Of a DNA stretch of 13,355 bases, positions 7,103-13,355 are shown piece by piece. Below the pieces are notes generated by a model. The model was not told the DNA's origin. It made no database searches and was given only the letters and a program-made list of their open reading frames with translations. The stretch lies in the NCBI GenBank assembly GCA_038869735.1, contig JAWCQO010000012.1, positions 1-13,355 of the forward strand, given 5' to 3'. Made by a program: the position numbers and the translations under genes. The DNA is from Candidatus Anstonellales archaeon (GTDB lineage: Archaea > Micrarchaeota > Micrarchaeia > Anstonellales > CG1-02-47-40). Position 1 is the stretch's first letter. The number at the start of each line of letters is the position of its first letter.

Positions 7103-8497
7103 ATGAAGGAGTATAAAACCATAACAAGAATAAGCGGTCCTCTTGTTTTTGTAAGCGATGTTGATAATGTTGCCTATGGTGAGATTGTTGAGATATCTCT
7201 TTCATCTGGAGAGAGAAAAATAGGTCAAGTCCTTGAAACAAGCAAGGGAATCGCAGTTGTCCAAGTTTTTGGTCCGACGGCAGGTATAGACATAGAGAAT
7301 ACTTCTGTAAAATTTCTTGGAGAGACAATGCGCATTGGCGTTTCAGAGGAGATGCTCGGCCGAATCTTTGATGGTCTTGGAAATCCTATAGATGGAGGCC
7401 CACCAATCATTCCTCAAAAAAGGTTAGACATAAATGGAGAAGCAATAAACCCTTATTCACGAGATGAGCCACGTGACTTTATTCAAACAGGAATATCTAC
7501 CATCGATGGTATGAATACTCTTGTAAGAGGACAAAAACTACCAATATTTTCTGGAAGCGGACTTCCGCATAATGAGCTTGCTGCGCAGATTGCTAGGCAA
7601 GCAAAAACGAAAGGGAAAGGTGAAGAATTTGCAGTTGTATTTGCAGCAGTAGGCATTACCTATGAGGAGGCATCTTATTTTATGCGCGATTTTGAAAAGA
7701 CCGGAGCTTTACGCAGAGCTGTTCTATTTCTCAATCTTGCAAACGACCCCTCTATAGAGCGCCTTATTACTCCTCGCCTTGCCCTAACTACCGCTGAATA
7801 TCTTGCTTATGAAAAAGACTTCCACGTGCTTGTGATCATAACTGACATGACCAACTACTGTGAGGCACTCAGAGAGATAGCCGCAGCCCGGGAGGAAGTT
7901 CCCGGCAGGCGAGGTTATCCTGGATATATGTATACTGATCTTTCATCAATTTATGAACGGGCAGGAAGAATAAAGGGCCGTAAAGGCACAGTAACCCAAC
8001 TCTCAATTTTAACTATGCCCGGAGACGATATAACACACCCAATCCCGGACTTGACTGGCTACATTACTGAAGGTCAGATAGTCCTTAGCCGTGACTTGCA
8101 TCGGAAAAATATCTCACCACCAGTTGATGTGCTGCCTTGTCTTTCTCGTCTTATGAACCTTGGTATAGGGGCCGAGCGGACACGCGAAGATCATCGAAGC
8201 GTAGCTGACCAACTCTATGCAGCCTATGCTACGGGCAGAGACCTACGCTCACTTTCTGCAGTTGTAGGTGAAGAAGCACTTTCTGAAATAGACCGTCTAT
8301 ATCTCCGTTTTGCTGATACATTTGAAAAGCGCTTTATTTCCCAAGGCAACTACGAAGATCGTTCAATTGAACAGACACTGGAGCTTGGGTGGGAACTCCT
8401 CTCACTTCTCCCCTCATCAGAATTAAAGAGAGTAAGGGAAGAATTTATAGAAAAATACGGAAAGAAGTACTACGAAAAAAATGAAAAGGGACATTAG
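7103..8497 (+). CDS. atpB: A-type ATP synthase regulatory subunit B
   Basis: Non-catalytic nucleotide-binding subunit that alternates with A in the A3B3 head. From ATG 7103 the product is 464 residues, the usual length, starting [17 protein letters not shown]. The position of the P-loop is occupied by [18 protein letters not shown] from residue 150, the B-type sequence without a catalytic P-loop. Other family marks are [20 protein letters not shown], the segment [19 protein letters not shown], the stretch [22 protein letters not shown], and the C-terminal GWELLSLLP. Here subunit A has GPFGSGKT and B does not, as expected. It starts 25 bases after the atpA stop with a good ribosome binding site. 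Confidence 0.98.
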   Translation: MKEYKTITRISGPLVFVSDVDNVAYGEIVEISLSSGERKIGQVLETSKGIAVVQVFGPTAGIDIENTSVKFLGETMRIGVSEEMLGRIFDGLGNPIDGGPPIIPQKRLDINGEAINPYSRDEPRDFIQTGISTIDGMNTLVRGQKLPIFSGSGLPHNELAAQIARQAKTKGKGEEFAVVFAAVGITYEEASYFMRDFEKTGALRRAVLFLNLANDPSIERLITPRLALTTAEYLAYEKDFHVLVIITDMTNYCEALREIAAAREEVPGRRGYPGYMYTDLSSIYERAGRIKGRKGTVTQLSILTMPGDDITHPIPDLTGYITEGQIVLSRDLHRKNISPPVDVLPCLSRLMNLGIGAERTREDHRSVADQLYAAYATGRDLRSLSAVVGEEALSEIDRLYLRFADTFEKRFISQGNYEDRSIEQTLELGWELLSLLPSSELKRVREEFIEKYGKKYYEKNEKGH

Positions 8498-8500
8498 AAA

Positions 8501-9124
8501 ATGGAAGAAAGAATAAATCCTACTAGGATGGAGCTTCTAAAAGCTCGCCAGCGCACGAAGCTTGCCACCAAAGGCCATTCTTTGTTAAAACAAAAAAGAG
8601 ATGCACTAGTTCTTGAGTTTTTTAATCTCCTAAAAAAAGCCGCCGATCTCCGAGAAATCTTAAACAGTCACATGAAAATGGCTTATGCAGCGCTTGCAAT
8701 TGCTGAAAGCTGTCATGGAGAAGTTGAGGTAGAAGCAGCAGCAATGACCGTTTCTCGTGCACCTAAAATACAGATAGAAGTCAAAAATGTTATGGGCGTA
8801 CTTATCCCCTCAGTTACGGTTGAGGCATTGCCGCCTCAAGAAATCGATTTTGAAGGTCGCTTTCTAACCTCAAGTGCTAAAATAGACGAGGCTTCTGAGG
8901 CATTTAAAAAAGCCCTTGATATGATAGTCAAGCTCGCTGAAACTGAAAGCGCTATGAGGCGCCTTATAAAAGAAATAGAGCATACAAAAAGAAGAGTAAA
9001 CTCTCTGGAATACATTATAATTCCTCGTCTTAAGCTTCAAGCCAGAACAATTGCCTTCTATCTTGAAGAAATGGAACGAAATTCGTTTTTTATGCTTAAA
9101 ATGATTAAAAAGAAATTGGAATAA
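8501..9124 (+). CDS. atpD: A-type ATP synthase subunit D (central rotor shaft)
   Basis: Central rotor axle that turns within the A3B3 head and connects through F and C to the c-ring. The 207-residue protein has the expected two long helical coiled-coil ends. The N-terminus INPTRMELLKARQRTKLATKGHSLLKQKRD (residues 5-34) is the family hallmark. The C-terminal helix contains RRVNSLEYIIIPRLK near 165-180, which pairs with the N-terminal helix. The middle (about 90-135) is the less conserved head. It starts three bases after the atpB stop; AGGGA about 10 bases upstream is only a weak ribosome binding site, so coupling to atpB is likely. It is the last gene of the operon: the next gene is on the opposite strand, and no atpG is present. 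Confidence 0.96.
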   Translation: MEERINPTRMELLKARQRTKLATKGHSLLKQKRDALVLEFFNLLKKAADLREILNSHMKMAYAALAIAESCHGEVEVEAAAMTVSRAPKIQIEVKNVMGVLIPSVTVEALPPQEIDFEGRFLTSSAKIDEASEAFKKALDMIVKLAETESAMRRLIKEIEHTKRRVNSLEYIIIPRLKLQARTIAFYLEEMERNSFFMLKMIKKKLE

Positions 9125-9129
9125 AACGG

Positions 9130-9151
9130 TTAAAACAAAAAGTCTTTTTCC
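9130..9151. terminator. Oligo-T tracts in the convergent gap, possible bidirectional terminator
   Basis: The atp operon and glmU converge here. AAAAAG at 9137-9142 and CTTTTT at 9144-9149 form a near-palindrome around one base, giving a T5 tract on the plus strand and CTTTTTG-TTTT on the minus strand. Archaeal termination commonly uses such U-tracts, so transcripts from both sides could end here. There is no stable stem with a proper loop. Confidence 0.45.
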
Positions 9152-9189
9152 TCTACATCTAAAATTAGAACAGCTGCCACCTATAAGCA

Positions 9190-10455
9190 CTAAACACGTC
9201 TACGTCTACTACTCATTTCACTCCGTTTTCTCCTTATAAGCTCTTGCTTTATTGATAACTGCATATTGGGGTCTACATTCTCATCAACCATAACATTTGC
9301 TCCAATCCAACAACCATTCCCAATCATCTTTCCTGGCATGACTGAGGAGAGCACCCCCATCTTTACATCATCTCCTATAATTGCACCCAGTTTGTTTCTT
9401 TTTGTATCAACAATAACGTCATTGACCTTTGTCTTTATGTTACTTTCATCAAAGCGAAAATTTGCGATTTGTACGCCGGCACCAAAATTACATCTTTCGC
9501 CGACTATGCTATCACCTATGTAAGCAAGATGTTTTGCATTGACTGAATCAAATACGATGCTGTTTTTAACTGTCGTAGAGTCTCCGATACAGCAGTTTGC
9601 TCCAATGCTTGTAGCTCCACGTACATAAGAATGTGGACCAATAACTGAGTTTTCACCAACATAAAGTGGCCCTTCAATGTAACTTGAGATTATTTTTGCA
9701 TCTTTTTCCATGTAGACCTTTCCTCTTATAATCGAACCTTCAACATCTCCAAACCTAGCTGGAAGTCTTTCAAGGAGAAATCTGTTAGCATCAAAAAGCT
9801 GCCATGGAAGACCCATGTCTAACCAGTAGTCCGAAATTTCGACACCGCATGCATTCCCATCTTTAAGAAGATCAGTTACCTCATATTCGCCTCGGGGAGA
9901 GACTTTTATCATTTCCATTTTCTTAAAAACCGACGGCTCAAACACATAAATTGAACAGTTAGTAAGACCCTCCTTTGGTTTTTTTGGCTTTTCTTCGAAA
10001 GACACTATTCGTCCATTTTCTAAATTGGCTATCCCATAGTCTTCAGGATTCTCAATCCTTTTTAAAGCTGCAGTAATCTCCCCACAATGAGCATTAGCAA
10101 GCTTCCTAAATACGTTTGCTTCTGTGATTATATCGCCGGCGACTCCAAAAAATGTTCCGTTGACTAACTCCCTTGCTTCTAAAAACGCTGCAGCCGTGCC
10201 ATACCTCTTTTTCTGAACTACAAACTCTATTTTTATCCCAAGATTTATCTTTTCAAAATACTCCAAGATTCTCTCCTTTTTATAGCCAATAACTATAACA
10301 ACCCTTTTCACACCAACTTCTTTAAGATTTTCAATGACATGTCTTAGAATCGGCTTTCCGGCTAGGTTTATCATACATTTTGGTCGAGTATATGTAAGTG
10401 GCCTGAGTCTCTTTCCTTCTCCAGCGGCTAATACAACTGCTTCCGATATTGTCAT
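9190..10455 (-). CDS. glmU: Bifunctional sugar-1-phosphate nucleotidyltransferase / acetyltransferase (archaeal GlmU-like)
   Basis: Probably acetylates glucosamine-1-phosphate and couples it to UTP to give UDP-GlcNAc, a precursor for surface glycans. The 421 residues form an N-terminal nucleotidyltransferase domain (about 1-230) and a left-handed beta-helix acyltransferase domain (about 245-395). The first has AAGEGKRLRPLTYTRPK at 10-26, a likely metal ligand Asp108 in VAGDII, and EEKP at 154-157. The second has hexapeptide repeats and AKHLAYIGDS at 307-316, whose His309 aligns with the acetyl-transfer histidine of bacterial GlmU (KxxHLxYLGD type). The C-terminal tail is unusually arginine-rich, ending RRRRV. 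ATG 10455 follows GAGGG with about eight-base spacing. It lies 65 bases downstream of the ligase on the same strand. Exact sugar and nucleotide specificity cannot be read from sequence; a glucose-type thymidylyltransferase is the alternative. Confidence 0.88.
   Translation of the reverse strand: MTISEAVVLAAGEGKRLRPLTYTRPKCMINLAGKPILRHVIENLKEVGVKRVVIVIGYKKERILEYFEKINLGIKIEFVVQKKRYGTAAAFLEARELVNGTFFGVAGDIITEANVFRKLANAHCGEITAALKRIENPEDYGIANLENGRIVSFEEKPKKPKEGLTNCSIYVFEPSVFKKMEMIKVSPRGEYEVTDLLKDGNACGVEISDYWLDMGLPWQLFDANRFLLERLPARFGDVEGSIIRGKVYMEKDAKIISSYIEGPLYVGENSVIGPHSYVRGATSIGANCCIGDSTTVKNSIVFDSVNAKHLAYIGDSIVGERCNFGAGVQIANFRFDESNIKTKVNDVIVDTKRNKLGAIIGDDVKMGVLSSVMPGKMIGNGCWIGANVMVDENVDPNMQLSIKQELIRRKRSEMSSRRRRV
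9197..9208 (-). repeat. Tandem hexamer in the glmU 3' end
   Basis: CGTCTA occurs twice in tandem on the plus strand; on the coding strand it reads TAGACG twice and encodes part of the arginine-rich tail. It is too short to count as more than a local duplication. Confidence 0.35.
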
Positions 10456-10528
10456 TATCCATCCCTCTACTCATCATCAATTCATCATCTTTCCATACTC
10501 ACTCTTATTACTAAAACACTTTAAATAA
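10456..10528 (-). promoter_or_regulatory. Upstream region of glmU with a TATA-like box and repeated GATGATGA
   Basis: On the minus strand TTATTTAAAG at 10528-10519 overlaps the ligase stop and could serve as a TATA box for a glmU transcript starting near 10493. Further on, GATGATGA occurs twice (10489-10482 and 10478-10471) three bases apart, just before the ribosome binding site. The gene could equally be read through from the ligase. Confidence 0.35.
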
Positions 10529-12281
10529 CTGCACCAGCTCTCTTTTTTGCTTCATGTGAAATCAGTGTTTGCATCTCAAACAGCTTTTTAACCTCTTTGG
10601 TAGTTGTAACATCATAAATCCCCTTGTCCTCTCTTATAGCAAGGATTCGCGGAAACCTGAGAGCAAGACCCCTTCCGTTCTCAAATCCACACGTATGCAT
10701 TGGAGAATGCGAAATTTCATCTGCAGTAATTGAAATTACGTATCGTGGACGACACCAGAAATCCGGAACTATTTTTGAGTCTAAATTTTTTGGTTTTTCG
10801 TTGATTGCAATTTTTTTAAGCATGCCCTGCAATTTCTGCATCTCATCTTCAGTGAATCCGCTTCCAACGCGGGCTATTGTTTCAAATTTTTCTAGCTCAT
10901 CATTCCAAACTGCTGCAAGTATTCCCCCAAACTTAAACTCTGCTCTCTGCCCCTTTCCAAGATAATATCCAACTATCACTGCATCTATGGTATCAGCCAT
11001 CTGCCCATACGATTTTTTAAGCTTTATCCAAGCAAATTTTCTTGCCCCTGCAATATATGGGGCGTTTAGGTCCTTTGCTATAATCCCTTCCAATCCCTTT
11101 TTAATACACCCCTCAAAAAACGTCGCTATTTCCTTTGGAGAATCGGTAACAATCAATTCTGATGGCTGAAGTGTTGTCCCACCCTTAAACAATCTTTCCA
11201 GTTCCTCTCTTCTTTTAGAAAATGGCATTAGCGTCATATCCGTCCCATCAATTTCAAGGACATCAAAAACAAACAAGCGAAGTGGAAAATCACGTGACAT
11301 CTCTTCTACCCCATATTTTCTTTTTCTCTGAACTGTCGTCTGAAATGATAGATACCTTCCTTCTTTTTGCGAAAAAGCAAGTGCTTCACCTTCAAAAATA
11401 ACCTCCTTTACGCCTAGCGCCATTACTGCTTCCACAATTTCGGGAAACATAGGTGTAACTTTTTCCAGTTTTCTAGAGTAAATCTCAATCATGTTTCCTT
11501 TTTTATGAACTTGCATACGCAGACCATCGTATTTAGAATCCACTCCGCATTTCCCAAGCCTTTCAATTATCTTTTCTATGCTGGCCTCTCTTTCAGCTAA
11601 TGCAGGACGAATAGGCCTAAACGGAGTTATTCTAAATCTTCCAATTTCGTGCGGATTCTTAATAAATGATTTTGCAACAAAGCCAAGGTCAGAGCAAATA
11701 TTGTAGGCACGCTCAAGTTTTTCACGGAGACTCTTGTCACCAGTCGAGTAGTAAGACAAGGCATCAATAATAGTTGCATCGCCGATACCGAGGCGAAGAT
11801 TACCCACAGCAAATCTGATCAAATATCTAGCTTCAAGGGGGGTAGCGTGATTTAGAAGCTCAGATAATGTTTTTATCTTTGCCTCTTGCGAACCCTCTCC
11901 AGACATCTTTGCGAGCTTCATAAAAGAGTCAAACACCTTCTCAACACTTAATGGCTGATAAAATAGGCTTGCTTGTTTCTTTTTTCCAACCAACTCTTCC
12001 GCAACAAGTCCAAGATCTCCCCTTTTTTTGTATAACTCCTCAACTTCTTTTCGTGAATAACCGCAAGATAAAGAGATTGCTTGGAGAGTAAATTTTTCCC
12101 CCACTCCCAATTCGATACCCTCATAAGCAGGGGCAATCATACCCTGAGCAAGATAAACAATCTTATCAGCTACATCAACAGATGCCGATTTAAAAATCTG
12201 CGCCATAATCTCTGTCATTTTAAGCCTTGACGTAGTTTTCTCGATCTCAGAAAAAGCATTTGCAAGTATTGAAAATTGCAT
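10521..12281 (-). CDS. lig: ATP-dependent DNA ligase (archaeal LigI type)
   Basis: Seals nicks in DNA during replication and repair through an enzyme-AMP intermediate. The 586 residues show the archaeal replicative ligase layout. The N-terminal DNA-binding domain (about 1-215) starts MQFSILANAFSEIEKTTSRL. The adenylation domain carries motif I SKYDGLR with the AMP-accepting Lys250, motif III IFEGEALA at 295-302, motif IIIa around PLRLFVFDVLEIDG, motif IV LEGIIAKD at 397-404 and motif V AWIKLKKSY at 417-425. The oligonucleotide-binding C-terminal domain ends with the ALRFPR motif at 540-545. All motifs are intact. The start matches the usual family start. No ribosome binding site precedes the ATG, but a TATA box lies 25 bases upstream, so the mRNA is probably leaderless. 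Use of NAD+ is excluded by family. Confidence 0.98.
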   Translation of the reverse strand: MQFSILANAFSEIEKTTSRLKMTEIMAQIFKSASVDVADKIVYLAQGMIAPAYEGIELGVGEKFTLQAISLSCGYSRKEVEELYKKRGDLGLVAEELVGKKKQASLFYQPLSVEKVFDSFMKLAKMSGEGSQEAKIKTLSELLNHATPLEARYLIRFAVGNLRLGIGDATIIDALSYYSTGDKSLREKLERAYNICSDLGFVAKSFIKNPHEIGRFRITPFRPIRPALAEREASIEKIIERLGKCGVDSKYDGLRMQVHKKGNMIEIYSRKLEKVTPMFPEIVEAVMALGVKEVIFEGEALAFSQKEGRYLSFQTTVQRKRKYGVEEMSRDFPLRLFVFDVLEIDGTDMTLMPFSKRREELERLFKGGTTLQPSELIVTDSPKEIATFFEGCIKKGLEGIIAKDLNAPYIAGARKFAWIKLKKSYGQMADTIDAVIVGYYLGKGQRAEFKFGGILAAVWNDELEKFETIARVGSGFTEDEMQKLQGMLKKIAINEKPKNLDSKIVPDFWCRPRYVISITADEISHSPMHTCGFENGRGLALRFPRILAIREDKGIYDVTTTKEVKKLFEMQTLISHEAKKRAGAVI

Positions 12282-12300
12282 ATAACAATAATGGATTCAA

Positions 12301-12311
12301 ACTTAAAAAGG
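12301..12311 (-). promoter_or_regulatory. TATA box of the DNA ligase gene, probable leaderless transcript
   Basis: On the minus strand CTTTTTAAGT at 12310-12301 is centred about 25 bases before the ligase ATG at 12281, and no ribosome binding site is visible between them. This spacing places the transcription start at or beside the ATG. Confidence 0.55.
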
Positions 12312-12330
12312 ATTGCAAAACTATATTTTG

Positions 12331-12341
12331 TATTTATATAC
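12331..12341 (+). promoter_or_regulatory. TATA box of the pilin-like gene
   Basis: TTTATATA at 12333-12340 matches the archaeal consensus exactly. Transcription should start near 12360-12364, only some 6-10 bases before the ATG at 12370, so the leader is very short or absent. This also argues against the longer open frame from the TTG at 12313, which would begin upstream of the TATA box. Confidence 0.7.
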
Positions 12342-12369
12342 CTTATTTGCATATTCTGGCTTGGTAAAT

Positions 12370-12876
12370 ATGAAGACTGGTCAAGCATCCTTGGAATATC
12401 TCTTCACTTATGGATGGATGATACTTATAGTCCTAGGCGTAATTGCCCTTCTTTCATATACTGGTTTTTTTTCCTCCTCACATATTCGTTCAGAAAGCTG
12501 TTTGTTTCAACCCGCTTTCTTATGTACAAACCACATCTTAGTATCAGAGGAGGATGGAAATGTTACCCTAAAATTTAGACTCCTAAACGCATTTGGAAAT
12601 GGAGTTAAATTTGTAAACGTTTTTGGCAATATTGCACATCGAGGCTGGATTCCCGGCGTGATAAAAAATGGGGGCATCATACAAAATGGGCAGTACGAGG
12701 ACTTTGAAATTACCTTTACTAATAACCCTCCTAAAAGAGGAGAGATTATAGAAATTTGGCTTAAAATTGAATATATAAATTGTGAGGCAGTTAATTGTCA
12801 ACTAGATAGTGAGGATGTGGCATTAGAAGAAAATACTCATAAACTTGTGGGGAGAGTAAATACCAAAGTTGAATAA
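12370..12876 (+). CDS. Class III signal peptide (archaeal type IV pilin-like) protein
   Basis: A secreted or membrane-anchored pilin-like protein of 168 residues from ATG 12370. It begins MKTGQASLEYLF: a short basic head, Gly4 then Gln5 as the likely prepilin peptidase cut (EppA type), and Glu at +5 of the mature protein, the hallmark of class III signal peptides. A hydrophobic helix follows (about 10-33, TYGWMILIVLGVIALL). The outer domain is rich in beta-strand patterns (DGNVTLKFRLLNAFGNGVKFVNV, then EIIEIWLKIEYI). It has four cysteines in two pairs: Cys-x7-Cys just after the helix and CEAVNC near the end, possibly disulfides. The specific family is not certain. It is divergent from the ligase and 31 bases before smc. 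It may build a surface filament or be a lone pseudopilin; no pilus ATPase or peptidase gene is nearby. Confidence 0.8.
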   Translation: MKTGQASLEYLFTYGWMILIVLGVIALLSYTGFFSSSHIRSESCLFQPAFLCTNHILVSEEDGNVTLKFRLLNAFGNGVKFVNVFGNIAHRGWIPGVIKNGGIIQNGQYEDFEITFTNNPPKRGEIIEIWLKIEYINCEAVNCQLDSEDVALEENTHKLVGRVNTKVE

Positions 12877-12907
12877 ATAAAGCGAATAGATATGTAGGCG
12901 ACCAGAT

Positions 12908-13355
12908 ATGGTTTCGTATATCTCACGTCTCAAGTTACGTTCTTTTAAATCGTTTAAGTTTGCAGATATCCAATTTGGAAGAGGATTTGTCTGTCTCGCC
13001 GGTCCAAACGGGAGTGGAAAAAGCAACATCTGCGATGCTATAATGTTTGCTCTCGGAGAAATGAGTCTCAAATCCCTGCGGGTAAAGAAAGTCAAGGACC
13101 TCATACATCGTTCTTTTTCAAAAGCAGAAGTAACACTTGAATTTTTAGGTGATGAAAAAATCGAAATAAAACGAGGCATAAGGGAAGATGGAAAAGTCCT
13201 TTATAAACTCAATGGTAAGAGAACCACACGAAGCGCAATCATCGATTTATTAACATCACATGGAATTGCTCCTCTATCACACAATCTAATCGCTCAAGGT
13301 CAAATTCAACACATAGTAGAAATGAACTCAAAAGAAAGGCGCCAGATACTCGACT
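12908..13355 (+). CDS. smc: Chromosome segregation protein SMC, 5' part (runs off the window)
   Basis: SMC ATPases condense and segregate chromosomes. The frame is open from ATG 12908 to the window end, giving the first 149 residues of a protein normally near 1,150-1,200. It starts MVSYISRLKLRSFKSF, carries Walker A GPNGSGKSN at residues 32-40, then FALGEMSLKSLRVKKVKDLIH, a typical SMC stretch, and IAQGQIQHIVEMNSKERRQILD, the Q-loop-side segment characteristic of SMC rather than Rad50. The upstream AGGCGA, six bases before the ATG, is an imperfect ribosome binding site. It is 31 bases after the pilin-like gene and could share its transcript. The coiled coil, hinge and C-terminal head are outside the window, and whether scpA follows cannot be seen. 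Confidence 0.96.
   Translation, partial: MVSYISRLKLRSFKSFKFADIQFGRGFVCLAGPNGSGKSNICDAIMFALGEMSLKSLRVKKVKDLIHRSFSKAEVTLEFLGDEKIEIKRGIREDGKVLYKLNGKRTTRSAIIDLLTSHGIAPLSHNLIAQGQIQHIVEMNSKERRQILD

Noticed and set aside
6882-7328. 148-codon minus-strand frame across the atpA/atpB junction
   Set aside because: It spans the ends of two well-conserved genes on the other strand, and its Leu/Gln-rich translation shows no domain.
10471-10489. Box C/D guide RNA suggested by GATGATGA
   Set aside because: No CTGA box and no terminal stem were found at a suitable distance on the minus strand.
12313-12369. TTG start adding 19 residues to the pilin-like protein
   Set aside because: It would begin upstream of the TATA box and would bury the class III signal peptide, which must be near the N-terminus.
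12276-12578. 100-codon plus-strand frame in a different phase over the pilin-like gene
   Set aside because: It overlaps the pilin in another phase, starts before the promoter and has no family features.
12823-13179. 118-codon minus-strand frame over the pilin end and smc start
   Set aside because: The plus strand carries the Walker A and other conserved SMC motifs there; the minus frame has none.
1-13355. CRISPR array, transposon, inverted terminal repeats, tRNA or rRNA genes
   Set aside because: No regular spaced repeats, transposase-like frames or RNA gene signatures were seen in the gaps, which are mostly shorter than 100 bases.

Overview
This window is archaeal. The evidence is a complete A-type (archaeal/vacuolar-type) ATP synthase operon, an archaeal RNA polymerase subunit H (Rpo5), an archaeal ATP-dependent DNA ligase, a class III signal peptide (archaeal pilin-like) protein, TTTATATA-like TATA boxes, and GGTG/AGGTG/GGAGG ribosome binding sites. 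The sequence is moderately AT-rich. The compact pilin-like protein, with its GQASLEY...TYGW head and a Cys-x7-Cys pair just after the membrane helix, resembles proteins common in DPANN-type archaea such as Diapherotrites or Micrarchaeota. That placement is inference and is not proven by this window.

Layout. (1) Positions 1-282, minus strand: the very start of an unidentified gene (possibly rpoB, by usual archaeal gene order) behind rpoH. (2) Positions 283-650: a divergent non-coding region with rpoH and atp promoter candidates. (3) Positions 651-9124, plus strand: nine atp genes in the order H-I-K-E-C-F-A-B-D, tightly packed, most with a clear ribosome binding site. They encode the catalytic A3B3 head, central stalk D/F/C, peripheral stalks E/H, and the membrane motor I (a) and K (c). 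No subunit G gene is present. (4) Positions about 9125-9189: a short convergent gap with oligo-T tracts on both strands. (5) Positions 9190-12281, minus strand: DNA ligase followed by a GlmU-like bifunctional sugar-1-phosphate nucleotidyltransferase/acetyltransferase. (6) Positions 12282-12369: a divergent promoter region with TATA boxes in both directions. (7) Positions 12370-13355, plus strand: a pilin-like secreted protein, then the 5' part of smc, which runs off the window.

The atp genes together make a rotary ATP synthase/ATPase. The other genes are housekeeping: transcription, DNA joining and replication, UDP-sugar precursor synthesis, chromosome condensation, plus one surface filament protein. 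I saw no mobile element, CRISPR array, tRNA or rRNA, and no convincing new multi-gene system. The most interesting points are local: a perfect 8-bp hairpin and an ATG-TAA start-stop between atpI and atpK, the ion-ligand pattern of the c subunit, the cysteine-bearing orphan pilin, and the non-coding regions. Start codons for atpF, atpB and the pilin were moved downstream of the longest open frame because ribosome binding sites and family alignment support the shorter proteins.
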